From: Phenylobacterium kunshanense
GTDB lineage: Bacteria; Pseudomonadota; Alphaproteobacteria; Caulobacterales; Caulobacteraceae
DNA: 64,000 nt
Reading direction: 5' to 3'
Assembly: GCF_003254525.1 (NCBI RefSeq)
Contig: NZ_QFYS01000001.1
Coordinates: forward strand, 558,001-622,000
In this document: piece by piece, positions 36,698 through 44,275 of the stretch
How positions within the stretch are numbered: position 1 is the stretch's first letter
Layout of the letters: each line of letters opens with the position of its first letter
Position numbers and translations under genes: made by a program
Notes under the pieces: model-generated
Databases searched by the model: none
Told to the model about the DNA's origin: nothing
What the model saw: only the letters and a program-made list of their open reading frames with translations

Positions 36698-37101
36698 GCC
36701 GCGCCCCTCCCATCCCTGCGCGTGGCCCAGGCGATCAGGGCCAGGCCCGCCATCGCGGCCGCCATCACCGCCACCGCCGCGTTGACGCCCGCGAACGCCA
36801 GCTCGGTCCCGTCGCTGTGCTTCATGCCGCCGCCGTACGCGGGAGCCAGGGCCAGGGCGGCCAGGAACCCGCCGACCACGATCGCCGCGATCCCGGTCGC
36901 CAGGCGCACCTCACCCCGCGCCCAGGCGAGCCACAGGCACAGGGCCGCGAGGCCGCAGTGGGTCGCGAGCTGCCACACCTCGTGCAGCCGGGCGTGCGCC
37001 GGCCAGTCGGGGTTGAACACATGGGTGGGGCCGATCTCGAGCAGGGGCGTGATCAGCCCGAACGGAAGGAGGCAGGCCGTCAGGGCCAGTCTGTAGCGCA
37101 C
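36694..37101 (-). CDS. Four-helix membrane protein, unknown function
   Basis: 135 residues from GTG 37101, with GGAG seven bases upstream. Four hydrophobic segments; between the first and second is the motif HVFNPDWPAHARLHEVWQ, which recurs in small bacterial membrane proteins of unknown role. It is the first gene behind the large palindrome 37111-37160 and divergent from a TetR gene, so it is the likely main target of that regulator. The stop overlaps the next membrane gene. Confidence 0.75.
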   Translation of the reverse strand: MRYRLALTACLLPFGLITPLLEIGPTHVFNPDWPAHARLHEVWQLATHCGLAALCLWLAWARGEVRLATGIAAIVVGGFLAALALAPAYGGGMKHSDGTELAFAGVNAAVAVMAAAMAGLALIAWATRRDGRGAA

Positions 37102-37110
37102 GTCGAAACT

Positions 37111-37160
37111 CCATATTGACACCGTCAATTGGCATTGCGATATAGACGGTGTCAATATGG
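37111..37160. promoter_or_regulatory. Shared operator/promoter: perfect 16-bp inverted repeat
   Basis: CCATATTGACACCGTC (37111-37126) and its exact reverse complement (37145-37160) are separated by 18 bp. Each arm contains TTGACA, so each also supplies a -35 box; on the plus strand TTGACA (37116-37121), 17 bp and GATATA (37139-37144) form a plausible promoter for the TetR gene. The left arm plus the next bases also forms ATTGAC-ACC-GTCAAT, a complete small palindrome. A TetR dimer pair here would repress both directions. Confidence 0.75.
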
Positions 37161-37164
37161 CGAG

Positions 37165-37755
37165 ATGAAGAGAGGACAGCACCACGGCGCCCTTCGGGAA
37201 GCGCTCATCGACGCATCGCTCCAGCTCCTGGACACGGAGGGTGTGGAGGCGGTCACCATCCGGGCCGTCGCGCGCCGGGCGGGGGTCTCCCACGCCGCGC
37301 CGATCAACCACTTCCCCGACCTGCGGGCGCTGCTGACAGCGGTGGCCACGCGCTGCTTCGAGCACCTGCTCGGCGCCGCCCGCGCGGCCCGGGACGCCCG
37401 GAGCGACGCCTACGGCCGGCTGGAGGCCTTCGTCGACGCCTACATCGACTACGCGCTCGCCCATCCGGGCCGCTACCGGATGATGTGGCGCATGGACATT
37501 CTGGACCCCGAGGATCCGGCCCTGGATGGTCTGGTCGAGGGGCTCTACGGAGACGTTGAGGAGATGGTCGCCGCCCTGCCCCAGCCGACGCGCCGGATCG
37601 ATCCGACCACGGTCGTCATCGCGCTGAGCTCCCTGGTGCACGGGTACGCCTCGATGCGGATCGACCGGAACTTCATCCCCGCCTCCGACGCCATCACCGG
37701 CCAGCCCCGGCAGCACGTCATGCTGAAGGTGGCCCTCGGCCTTCCGATCGACTGA
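37165..37755 (+). CDS. TetR-family transcriptional regulator
   Basis: 196 residues from ATG 37165, only 4 bp past the inverted repeat. The N-terminal DNA-binding region is LREALIDASLQLLDTEGVEA followed by VARRAGVSHAAPINHFPDLR; the C-terminal domain has the RYRMMWRMDI segment of the WHG-type TetR C-terminal domain. It probably represses itself and the divergent membrane protein pair. The effector is unknown. Confidence 0.92.
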   Translation: MKRGQHHGALREALIDASLQLLDTEGVEAVTIRAVARRAGVSHAAPINHFPDLRALLTAVATRCFEHLLGAARAARDARSDAYGRLEAFVDAYIDYALAHPGRYRMMWRMDILDPEDPALDGLVEGLYGDVEEMVAALPQPTRRIDPTTVVIALSSLVHGYASMRIDRNFIPASDAITGQPRQHVMLKVALGLPID

Positions 37756-37772
37756 CGGACAGAGGACCTCTG

Positions 37773-38438
37773 ATGAACACCAAGGCCATGATCGCCGCGC
37801 TGTGCGCCTTCGCGCTGCCGGCCGCCGCCCACGCCGCCACCGCCTTCGATTTCGAGGGCGAGGCCGGCTACTACGACGGCTCGCGGATCATCGCCGACGG
37901 CGACCTCGTCCTCACCATCACCCCCGAGGGCGCGGACTATCTCTACTTCGGCGACCTCGGCGTCGCCCTGCTGGGCGCCTCGGCCGTGACCGCCAGCGCC
38001 TACAACCCGCTCCAGTCCGACGGCTTCGCGCCGATCCGCTTCGCCTTTGACCGCGCCATCGCCTCGATCACCTTCAACTTCGGCGACGCCGGCGGCGACG
38101 ACGACGGCGCGGTGACCGTCGCCGCCTACGGCGCGGGCGGCGACTTCCTGGGCTCGGCCAGCAGCCTCTACGGCCCCGGCGCCGCCCAGGGCGGGTCGCT
38201 GATCCTCGCCTTCGCCGGCGCGCGCTACTTCATCGCCTCCACCGACGCGGCCCAGAACCCCCACAGCCTCGGCTGGGACATCGGCGCCGTTCAGGCCGCC
38301 GGCGCCGCGGTGCCCGAGCCGTCCGCCTGGGCGCTGATGATCCTCGGCTTCGGGGCGGTGGGCGCGGCCGTCAGGCGCCGGCCGCTTCCCGCGCCAGCTC
38401 CGCGGCCCGCCGCCGGGCCCGCGCCTCGGCGCTGTTGA
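37773..38438 (+). CDS. PEPxxWA-CTERM secreted protein with extended C-terminus
   Basis: 221 residues. Signal peptide MNTKAMIAALCAFALPAAAHA, then a beta-rich domain of about 170 residues with acidic turns, then the sorting-type tail VPEPSAWALMILGFGAVG followed by AAVRRR. Proteins with this tail normally stop a few residues after the arginines; this one continues for 17 more Pro/Ala-rich residues that overlap the end of the convergent DUF2236 gene by 68 bp. The original stop codon may have been lost. Starts 17 bp after the TetR stop, so it may be in the same transcript. Function unknown; probably surface or envelope. Confidence 0.85.
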   Translation: MNTKAMIAALCAFALPAAAHAATAFDFEGEAGYYDGSRIIADGDLVLTITPEGADYLYFGDLGVALLGASAVTASAYNPLQSDGFAPIRFAFDRAIASITFNFGDAGGDDDGAVTVAAYGAGGDFLGSASSLYGPGAAQGGSLILAFAGARYFIASTDAAQNPHSLGWDIGAVQAAGAAVPEPSAWALMILGFGAVGAAVRRRPLPAPAPRPAAGPAPRRC

Positions 38439-39279
38439 CCAGCGCCCAGCGCATCCCCCGGCCCAGCGCCTGCACGCCCGCCCGGGCCACCGCCCGCCGC
38501 GCTCCCGACAGCCGGAACCCGTGCAGTTCCGCCGCCCACGGAGGCAGCAGGTCCCGGGCTGCGTCGAACGCCGCCGCCATCGCCGGGGCGGCCGCCGCGC
38601 TGGGCGCCGGGGCCGAGGCCAGGGCCGCCGCCACCGCCCGCGTCCTGAGGTCGTGGCGCAGCTGCGGCCGCACCGCCTCCAGATAGGCCGCCACCTCGCC
38701 CCGGCTCTCAGGCACATCCGTCGCCCCCAGCCGCCGGGCCACCTCCGCCGTCTCGCGGTAGTAGCGGTCCTGCGCCTCCGCCGGGAACGCCGGGTCGACG
38801 TAGCGAAGGTAGGCCGCCAGGAACGAGCTCACCTCCGCCACATGCACCCAGGTCAGGAGGTCGGGATCGTCCGCCGAATACGCCCCCCCGTCGGGCAGCG
38901 TCCCCGACACCTGCGCATGGATCCCCCGCACCCGGTCGATCAGCCCCTGGGCCTCGGCCCGGTCGCCATAGGTGGTGCCGGCGATGAACCGCGCCGTCCG
39001 CCTCAGCCGGCCCAGCATGTCCTTGCGGAAGTCCGAATGGTCCCACACCCCCGCCAGCGCGCCGGGATGCAGCATCTGCAGGTACAGCGCCGCGATCCCG
39101 CCCACCATCATGCTGGTCAGGTCGCCGTGCACCTTCCAGCAGGCGCTGTCCGGCCCGAACAGGCCGGTGTCCTGCCGGTTGCGCTCCACGGTGTCGTCCC
39201 CGGTCCCGCCCACCAGCAGGCGCACCTGACGCACGACGGCGTCACGGATCGGCGCGGGCGGAGACATCGAACGGCTCAT
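38371..39279 (-). CDS. DUF2236 / MpaB-like oxygenase family protein
   Basis: 302 residues. The N-terminal half has the family pattern GLFGPDSACWKVHGDLTSMM, LYLQMLHPGALAGVWDHSDF, and FIAGTTYGDRAEA, then TWVHVAEVSSFLAAYLRY, with conserved His residues thought to hold a heme or metal in relatives (mycophenolic-acid B oxygenase and latex-clearing protein). No signal peptide is seen. The C-terminal third is Ala/Arg-rich. The stop codon lies within the arginine tail of the convergent PEPxxWA gene. Substrate unknown. Confidence 0.85.
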   Translation of the reverse strand: MSRSMSPPAPIRDAVVRQVRLLVGGTGDDTVERNRQDTGLFGPDSACWKVHGDLTSMMVGGIAALYLQMLHPGALAGVWDHSDFRKDMLGRLRRTARFIAGTTYGDRAEAQGLIDRVRGIHAQVSGTLPDGGAYSADDPDLLTWVHVAEVSSFLAAYLRYVDPAFPAEAQDRYYRETAEVARRLGATDVPESRGEVAAYLEAVRPQLRHDLRTRAVAAALASAPAPSAAAAPAMAAAFDAARDLLPPWAAELHGFRLSGARRAVARAGVQALGRGMRWALVNSAEARARRRAAELAREAAGA

Positions 39280-39322
39280 GCCCGGCCAAGATAGGCCTCC
39301 CCGCCGCCAGCGGAAGCCCGCC

Positions 39323-39517
39323 TCAGTCCACCAGCTCCCCCGAGGCGTCCCGCACCACCTTCACCCCCGGCACATCCTCGGGCTGCACCCGCCCCGAGGT
39401 CAGGTCGTCGTACAGCGCGCGCCGCGCCTCGTGGGTCAGACGCTTGGCCGGCTCGGTGAACTCCACCACCCGCCCGTCGGGCACGCAGGCCCAGCCATGA
39501 CCCACCAAGCCGCACAC
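39323..39517 (-). CDS. Small hypothetical protein
   Basis: 64 residues from a GTG at 39517: VCGLVGHGWACVPDGRVVEF, then a charged helix (TEPAKRLTHEARRALYDDLT) and an acidic end. No membrane segment or known motif. The start is uncertain and no clear ribosome-binding site is visible, but the residue pattern is protein-like and the gap between the DUF2236 and DUF2726 genes fits a small gene. It could be nonessential or regulatory; function unknown. Confidence 0.5.
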   Translation of the reverse strand: MCGLVGHGWACVPDGRVVEFTEPAKRLTHEARRALYDDLTSGRVQPEDVPGVKVVRDASGELVD

Positions 39518-39572
39518 GTCCCAGTCGCTTACCGTTCAGGACTCCCTCATAAAGCGACCGTAACGTGGCGCG

Positions 39573-40244
39573 ATGTCTCCCGAGATCGTCGCCCTCATCG
39601 ATAAACCCCACCTGCTGATCATCGTAATCTGCGTCGGCGCCGCGTTCGGCATGGCCGTGGAGCGTTTCGTCAGCCGTATGCGCCGCCGGGCCTGGCGCCG
39701 GACCGCGCCGCCGCAATCGCAGCGCGCCGCTCCCCACCCCAGCATTGCCGCCAGGATCGCCGAACTGTCCGATGCGCAGACTGGCCGCCCCCGCCCGGAC
39801 GCCGCCGATCAGCTCCGCATCGTCATGGGCGCCACCTTCACGATCCAGCCGGTGCTGAACCGGGGCGAGGCCCGCCTGTTCCGCGAACTGGACCGCGCCG
39901 TCACAGCCCGCAATCCCGACTGGCAGGTTCTGGCGCAGGTGTCCCTCGGCGAGATCCTCCGCAGCCGGGACGCGGCGGCCTACGGCTGTATCAACGCCAA
40001 GCGGATCGACCTCCTGCTGATGGACGAGGCCTGCCGCCCCCGTCACGCCATCGAATACCAGGGCGCCGGCCACCACCAGACCGCCGCCGCCGCTCGCGAC
40101 GCGGTCAAGAAGGAGGCGCTCCGCCGCGCCGGCGTCGGCTTCCACGAAGTCGTCGCCGGCCAAACCACCCCCGCCGACCTCCGCCGCCTCGTCGAAAAGC
40201 TGGTGGACGCGCCGGAGGCGGCGACCCGCCCGCCCACACCGTGA
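39573..40244 (+). CDS. Membrane-anchored DUF2726 protein
   Basis: 223 residues. One transmembrane helix near residues 10-33 (PHLLIIVICVGAAFGMAVER), a basic linker, then a DUF2726 domain from about 88 (VLNRGEARLFRELDRAV, VSLGEILR, INAKRIDLLLMDEACRPRHA, IEYQGAGHH). The fold resembles PD-(D/E)XK nuclease-like domains, with Asp in RIDLLLMD and Glu-Gln in IEYQG as candidate catalytic residues. DUF2726 proteins often accompany topoisomerase or helicase-type genes, but none is here. Function unknown. Confidence 0.8.
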   Translation: MSPEIVALIDKPHLLIIVICVGAAFGMAVERFVSRMRRRAWRRTAPPQSQRAAPHPSIAARIAELSDAQTGRPRPDAADQLRIVMGATFTIQPVLNRGEARLFRELDRAVTARNPDWQVLAQVSLGEILRSRDAAAYGCINAKRIDLLLMDEACRPRHAIEYQGAGHHQTAAAARDAVKKEALRRAGVGFHEVVAGQTTPADLRRLVEKLVDAPEAATRPPTP

Positions 40245-40265
40245 GCGGGCGACCGCTGCGTCGGA

Positions 40266-41081
40266 TCAGGCCGCGAACGCCCTGCGGCGGCGCAACATGG
40301 CGCCGGCGCTGGCGAACCCGCCGATCATCAGCGCCCAGGTCGAGGGTTCCGGCACCACGCCCCCTTCGCCGATGAAGGCGAGGCCCGCGATGTTCGCGCT
40401 CGCGCCATAGCCGCCGACGACCGTGCCGGCGCCGGTGGTCTTGTTCAGGGTGAGCAGGGAATAGGTGCTCGACGTCGCGCCGAACATCACATTGTCCTCA
40501 GGCCGCGTCGCGATGTCGAAGATGAGCCCAAAGCCCGGCGAGCCGATGGACGCCGCGGCCCCGGTCGCGATGCTGATGGAAAGCAGATCGCCGCCATCCT
40601 GGACCCCAAACAGCGCGCCGTCCTGGCCGAAGCCCAGGGCGTAGACATTGGTGAAGCCCAAGGCGCCGATCAGCGTCGCCGCGCCGGTGCCGGTGTCGAT
40701 CCGATACAGCGTATCGGCGCCGCCAAAGCCCGAGGTCGTATTGCCGTACAGCGCACGGGAGACGGGGTCCCAGGCGATCGACGTGATCACGCCTTGCGTG
40801 CCGGTGATGGCCAGCCCGCCCGAGGCCGCGCCGGTCGCCGTGTCGAGCGTGTGGAGGGTGTTGGAAGACAGATCGACGCCGACGAGGCTGTTGTCGATGC
40901 TGGTGAGATCCCCGAGGTTCCTCCCAGTGGCGCCGATCAGGGTGAGCGCGCCGGTCGACTGGTCGACGCTGTAGAGGTTGCTTTGCGGTCCACCCGTATA
41001 GCTCGCCCCATAGAGCGTTGACGCCTCTGCGGCGCCGGATGCCGCCAACGCCAGGGCGGCGGTGATGAGAACGCGTTTCAT
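40266..41081 (-). CDS. PEPxxWA-CTERM secreted protein, beta-propeller-like
   Basis: 271 residues. Signal peptide MKRVLITAALALAASGAAEA, then repeated units of the form 'LYSVDQSTGALTLIGATG' and 'LYRIDTGTGAATLIGALGF', as in DUF4394-like or propeller proteins, and the tail VPEPSTWALMIGGFASAG followed by AMLRRRRAFAA. The tail is a PEP-CTERM variant (PEPxxWA) used for sorting across the envelope by an exosortase/archaeosortase-type system. Second of three such proteins in 7 kb. The upstream gap of 407 bp contains repeat copy 2. Confidence 0.88.
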   Translation of the reverse strand: MKRVLITAALALAASGAAEASTLYGASYTGGPQSNLYSVDQSTGALTLIGATGRNLGDLTSIDNSLVGVDLSSNTLHTLDTATGAASGGLAITGTQGVITSIAWDPVSRALYGNTTSGFGGADTLYRIDTGTGAATLIGALGFTNVYALGFGQDGALFGVQDGGDLLSISIATGAAASIGSPGFGLIFDIATRPEDNVMFGATSSTYSLLTLNKTTGAGTVVGGYGASANIAGLAFIGEGGVVPEPSTWALMIGGFASAGAMLRRRRAFAA

Positions 41082-41297
41082 GGTCGTTCCTCCAGATTTC
41101 TGAGCGCCTCACCGTCGCCATCCAGCAAGGTCGACGAACACTGGATTCCCACCTCCTCGCGCACGAGCCCTTTCCCCTGAGAGGAGAGCGCCGCCGCTCA
41201 GCTCAACGCCGGACTGCAGGGCCCGGCAGTTGATGCCAGGGCGCGTTCAAGGCGCTCGACGCCTGCCTCTGCCTCCACCAGCCGCTCTCCCCCCGCG

Positions 41298-41458
41298 TGT
41301 CATCCCGGTTTCGCCGCAAGGCGAAGACCGGGACCCAACCCGCCGAGTGCTCCGGATGTCAGGGCGCGCCTCGACCCTCGACACTCCATGCGGCGCACCC
41401 AGGCGCACGGCTCCGGGTTGGGTCCCGGTCTTGGGCGTCCGCCCAAACCGGGATGACA
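41298..41458. repeat. Dispersed ~160-bp palindromic intergenic repeat, copy 2
   Basis: Bounded by TGTCATCCCGG and CCGGGATGACA like copy 1. Left hairpin CCCGGTTTCGCC...GGCGAAGACCGGG, right hairpin CCCGGTCTTGGGC...GCCCAAACCGGG. The middle section aligns to the reverse complement of the copy 1 middle (shared blocks such as CGGATG, CTCGAC and GGGCGCACGGC or close variants), so the copies are inverted relative to one another. It fills most of the 407-bp gap 41082-41488. Confidence 0.85.
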
Positions 41459-41488
41459 CCGGATGGGAGCTGATCTCCTACCTCCCCC

Positions 41489-41779
41489 TCAATCCTCCCC
41501 GTCCACCATCACCAGCCGGCTGGTGGTCGAGCGATGCCGCCGCGCGAACAGGTCCTGCGCCTCCGGGTCGGCCAGGAACGCCTGGGCGTGACCGCGGGAC
41601 GGGAACTCCAGGATCACCAGCCGCTGAGGCGCCCAGTCCCCCTCCATCACCACGGGATCGGCGCCCTTCGACGCATAGCGGCCGCCATGCCTGGCGATGA
41701 AGGCGGGGATCGCCTCCACGTAGGGAAGGAAGTCCCAGAGGTCGTTCACCGTTAGGTCGAGGACGAGGTAGGCGGGCAT
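41489..41779 (-). CDS. DUF1330 family protein
   Basis: 96 residues, the full length of this ferredoxin-like alpha-beta barrel family. Signature segments are PAYLVLDLTVNDLWDFLPYV at the N-terminus, IARHGGRYASKGADPVVMEG in the middle and LVILEFPSRGHAQAFLADPE, the family's most conserved strand-helix. Biochemical role of DUF1330 is not known. It stands alone, with no obvious operon partner. Confidence 0.85.
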   Translation of the reverse strand: MPAYLVLDLTVNDLWDFLPYVEAIPAFIARHGGRYASKGADPVVMEGDWAPQRLVILEFPSRGHAQAFLADPEAQDLFARRHRSTTSRLVMVDGED

Positions 41780-41939
41780 GGTGGTGTCCTGTTTGGGCGG
41801 TCAGCGTACGCGCAAACCTTTCGGCGTGCGCCACTTCCGGACTCTGGCTGCGATCCCAAGCGCGGACATCGATGGGCGGGTCTGGTGCTGTCCGCGCCAA
41901 CGACACCTCTCGTTAGGCCCAACGCCGCCACTATGAGCC

Positions 41940-42443
41940 ATGGCTCGACCGCGACCGTTTCCCTATGCGGAGCGCGCAGAACGCTTTCGGACGGCCCAGC
42001 AGGCCCTGGATGATGCTTGTCGTCACCCACTGTTCGCTGGAAGAGCCGCCGCCCTTGACGCCTTCTGGTCGGCGCTTGAGGGCGCGCTGCCGGAAGGGTT
42101 CGATCAAGCCTTTCAGCAAGTGAAGGCAGGTGATCCAGCCGGCGCAGAACTCCTCATCGAGTTCCTTGAAGCCGATCCCCGCTTCTTCCGATCCGGCTAT
42201 TTGAAGGCTGATGCCGCCCAATACCTGAAGCGCGTGGGCCTCACGGAGACGCAGCGCGAGCGCCTCCGAGAGGTCATCGTGAAGGTCGTAGCGAGTCGGG
42301 ACGGTCGGGAGCTACGTCGATACTGCCATCTGGCGACTGTCCTCGATGCCCCGGCTTTTCGCGACGAACTGCAACGCCTCGCCACCTCGTCGGACGCGGG
42401 CGCTCGCCGTCGGGCCAGTTGGGTATTGGCCGCATTGAGCTGA
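41940..42443 (+). CDS. Hypothetical helical protein
   Basis: 167 residues, ATG at 41940. No signal peptide or membrane helix. Mostly amphipathic helices; the C-terminal half (LREVIVKVVASRDGRELRRY, then DELQRLATSSDAGARRRAS) resembles a HEAT-like pair of helices. Codon usage and base composition are somewhat less GC-biased than the core genes around it. Not recognised; possibly recently acquired. It is convergent with gmk (92 bp between stops). Confidence 0.7.
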   Translation: MARPRPFPYAERAERFRTAQQALDDACRHPLFAGRAAALDAFWSALEGALPEGFDQAFQQVKAGDPAGAELLIEFLEADPRFFRSGYLKADAAQYLKRVGLTETQRERLREVIVKVVASRDGRELRRYCHLATVLDAPAFRDELQRLATSSDAGARRRASWVLAALS

Positions 42444-42535
42444 CCCAGGGCCGACGTGATGCAGCCGCTGTGGCTGATCGGCTGCGCGCCAACAATTCGC
42501 CTTGCCCCCGCAAAGCGAACGAGCCTCCCGCCCCC

Positions 42536-43255
42536 CTACTTCTGCACCGGCCGCATCATCGTCGACCGCGGCGGCGCCCCGGCCGCTTCCGCGTCGCCCA
42601 CCGCCTCGGCCAGCAGGCCGTCCACGAACGCCGGCAGCCAGGAGTTCCGCCCCGGCTTCATCCGCTCGGCGCGGTAGATGTGGCCGAGGTCGGCGTAGGC
42701 GCGGTCGAAGTTCTTGTTGACGATCACGTAGTCGTAGAGCCGCCAGTGGCGGATCTCCTCCTGCCCCAGGCGCAGGCGCTGCTCCATGATCTCCTCGCTG
42801 TCCTGGGCCCGGGCCTTCAGCCGCCGCTCCAGGTCGCCCCAGGCGGGCGGCAGGATGAAGACCCGCACGGCGTCGTCCGGCGCCTGCTCGGCCACCTGGG
42901 CCGCGCCCTGCCAGTCGATGTCGAAGATCACGTCGTGGCCGGCCTCCAGGGCCGCCATCACCGGCGCCTTGGGGGTGCCGTAGTAGTTGCCGTTGACGGT
43001 GGCCCACTCCAGGAACTCGCCCGCCGCGATCATCGCCTCGAACTCAGCGCGGGTCTTGAAGTAGTACTCGCGCCCCTCCTCCTCGCCGGGCCGCGGCGCC
43101 CGCGTGGTGGCCGAGATCGAGAGCATCAGGCTGTCGTGGTCGGCGACGAGCGTGCGGGTCAGCGAGGTCTTGCCCGCGCCGGCGGGGCTGGACACCAGCA
43201 GCAGCAGCCCGCGCCGCACGGTCTCCCACGGCTTGCCATGTTCGTCAGCGCTCAA
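42536..43255 (-). CDS. gmk: Guanylate kinase
   Basis: 239 residues, starting with TTG at 43255 preceded by GGAGG at 5 bp; no in-frame ATG lies before the P-loop. It converts GMP to GDP with ATP. The P-loop SSPAGAGKTSL (residues about 22-32), GMP-binding SISATTRAPRPGEEEG near 47, YYFKTRAEFEAM and the lid region EEIMEQRLR are intact. A C-terminal extension of about 35 residues after KPGRNSWLPAF is longer than in E. coli. It follows yicC by 50 bp, the usual alphaproteobacterial pairing. Confidence 0.96.
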   Translation of the reverse strand: MSADEHGKPWETVRRGLLLLVSSPAGAGKTSLTRTLVADHDSLMLSISATTRAPRPGEEEGREYYFKTRAEFEAMIAAGEFLEWATVNGNYYGTPKAPVMAALEAGHDVIFDIDWQGAAQVAEQAPDDAVRVFILPPAWGDLERRLKARAQDSEEIMEQRLRLGQEEIRHWRLYDYVIVNKNFDRAYADLGHIYRAERMKPGRNSWLPAFVDGLLAEAVGDAEAAGAPPRSTMMRPVQK

Positions 43256-43305
43256 CCCAACCTCCGAAAGACGTAACACGGCTCCCCATAGCGGCCTTCG
43301 GCCCG

Positions 43306-44187
43306 CTACTCCACATTCTGAACCTGCTCGCGGAACTGCTCGATGGTCGCCTTCAGGTCCAGGCCGATCGTCGTCAGCGCCCCGAGCTGCGACTTCGAAC
43401 ACAGGGTGTTGGCCTCGCGCATGAACTCCTGGGTCAGGAAGTCCAGCCGCCGGCCGACCGCGCCGTCGGCAGCCAGGAGGCCGCGCGCGGCGTCCACGTG
43501 GCCCGAGAGGCGGTCCAGTTCCTCCTGCACGTCGGCCTTCACCGCCATGGCGGCGGCCTCCTGCACGATGCGCTCCTCGCTCGCCGCCTCGCCGGCCAGC
43601 TCCTTCAGCCGCGCCTCGAACCGGGCCTTGATCGCCGCCGGCTGGCCCGCCGCCGTGGCGCGCGCCTGGCCGGCCAGCTCGCCGATCCGGTCCACCTGGC
43701 CGTTCAGCACCGGCGCCAGGGCCTGGCCCTCCTCGCGCCGCGCGGCCAGGAGGCCGTCCAGCGCCTGGCCGATGGTGGCCGCCATGGCCGCCTCCAGCGC
43801 CGCCTGCGCCTCGGGGTCCAGCCCCGCGTCGTCGGCCTCGACCACCCCGCGCAGGGCCAGCAGGCCGTCCATGGCGGGCGGCTGCGCCCGGCCGTCGGCC
43901 ACATAGGCCGAGGCCAGCGCCAGATAGCGCTCGAGCTGTTCCACGTTGATCCGGACGGCCGCCGCGCCTTCCGAGCGCTTGGCCTGCACGCCGACAGTCA
44001 CCTGGCCGCGCTGGAAGCGGCTTTGCGCCCCCTCGCGCGCGGCCCGTTCCAGCCCCTCGAACCCCGGCGGCCCGCGGAAGCGCACTTCGAGATTGCGGCC
44101 GTTGACGCTCCGCGCCTCCACGGCCCAGGTCCAGCCCGCCAGCGCGCCCTCGGCCCGCCCGAACCCGGTCATCCCCGAAATCGACAT
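43306..44187 (-). CDS. yicC: YicC family endoribonuclease
   Basis: 293 residues. Starts MSISGMTGFGRAEG, the family signature, and ends in the conserved LDFLTQEFMREANTLCSKSQ and EQFREQVQNVE. YicC proteins are endoribonucleases implicated in stationary phase and small-RNA turnover in E. coli. Normal length and start. A GC-rich hairpin (43290-43307) sits at its 3' end before gmk, without a T-run, so read-through to gmk is expected. Confidence 0.95.
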   Translation of the reverse strand: MSISGMTGFGRAEGALAGWTWAVEARSVNGRNLEVRFRGPPGFEGLERAAREGAQSRFQRGQVTVGVQAKRSEGAAAVRINVEQLERYLALASAYVADGRAQPPAMDGLLALRGVVEADDAGLDPEAQAALEAAMAATIGQALDGLLAARREEGQALAPVLNGQVDRIGELAGQARATAAGQPAAIKARFEARLKELAGEAASEERIVQEAAAMAVKADVQEELDRLSGHVDAARGLLAADGAVGRRLDFLTQEFMREANTLCSKSQLGALTTIGLDLKATIEQFREQVQNVE

Positions 44188-44275
44188 CTGTCCTCCCGCG
44201 CCGCGACAGCCTGGCCGCCGCGCGCCGGAGATACACGAATCTCGCCGTCAGCCCACCCTTGCGGGCTGGTCTGCG

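Noticed and set aside
40245..40265. GC-rich inverted repeat between convergent genes considered as bidirectional terminator
   Set aside because: No T-run on either side; kept out for lack of evidence.
41247..41459. Small frame reading MSSRFGR-TPKTG, similar to a frame in copy 1 of the repeat
   Set aside because: Similarity comes from the non-coding palindromic repeat; there is no start signal or codon bias.
43290..43307. GC-rich hairpin between yicC and gmk considered as terminator
   Set aside because: No T-run follows and gmk begins 35 bp later on the same strand, so termination here is unlikely.
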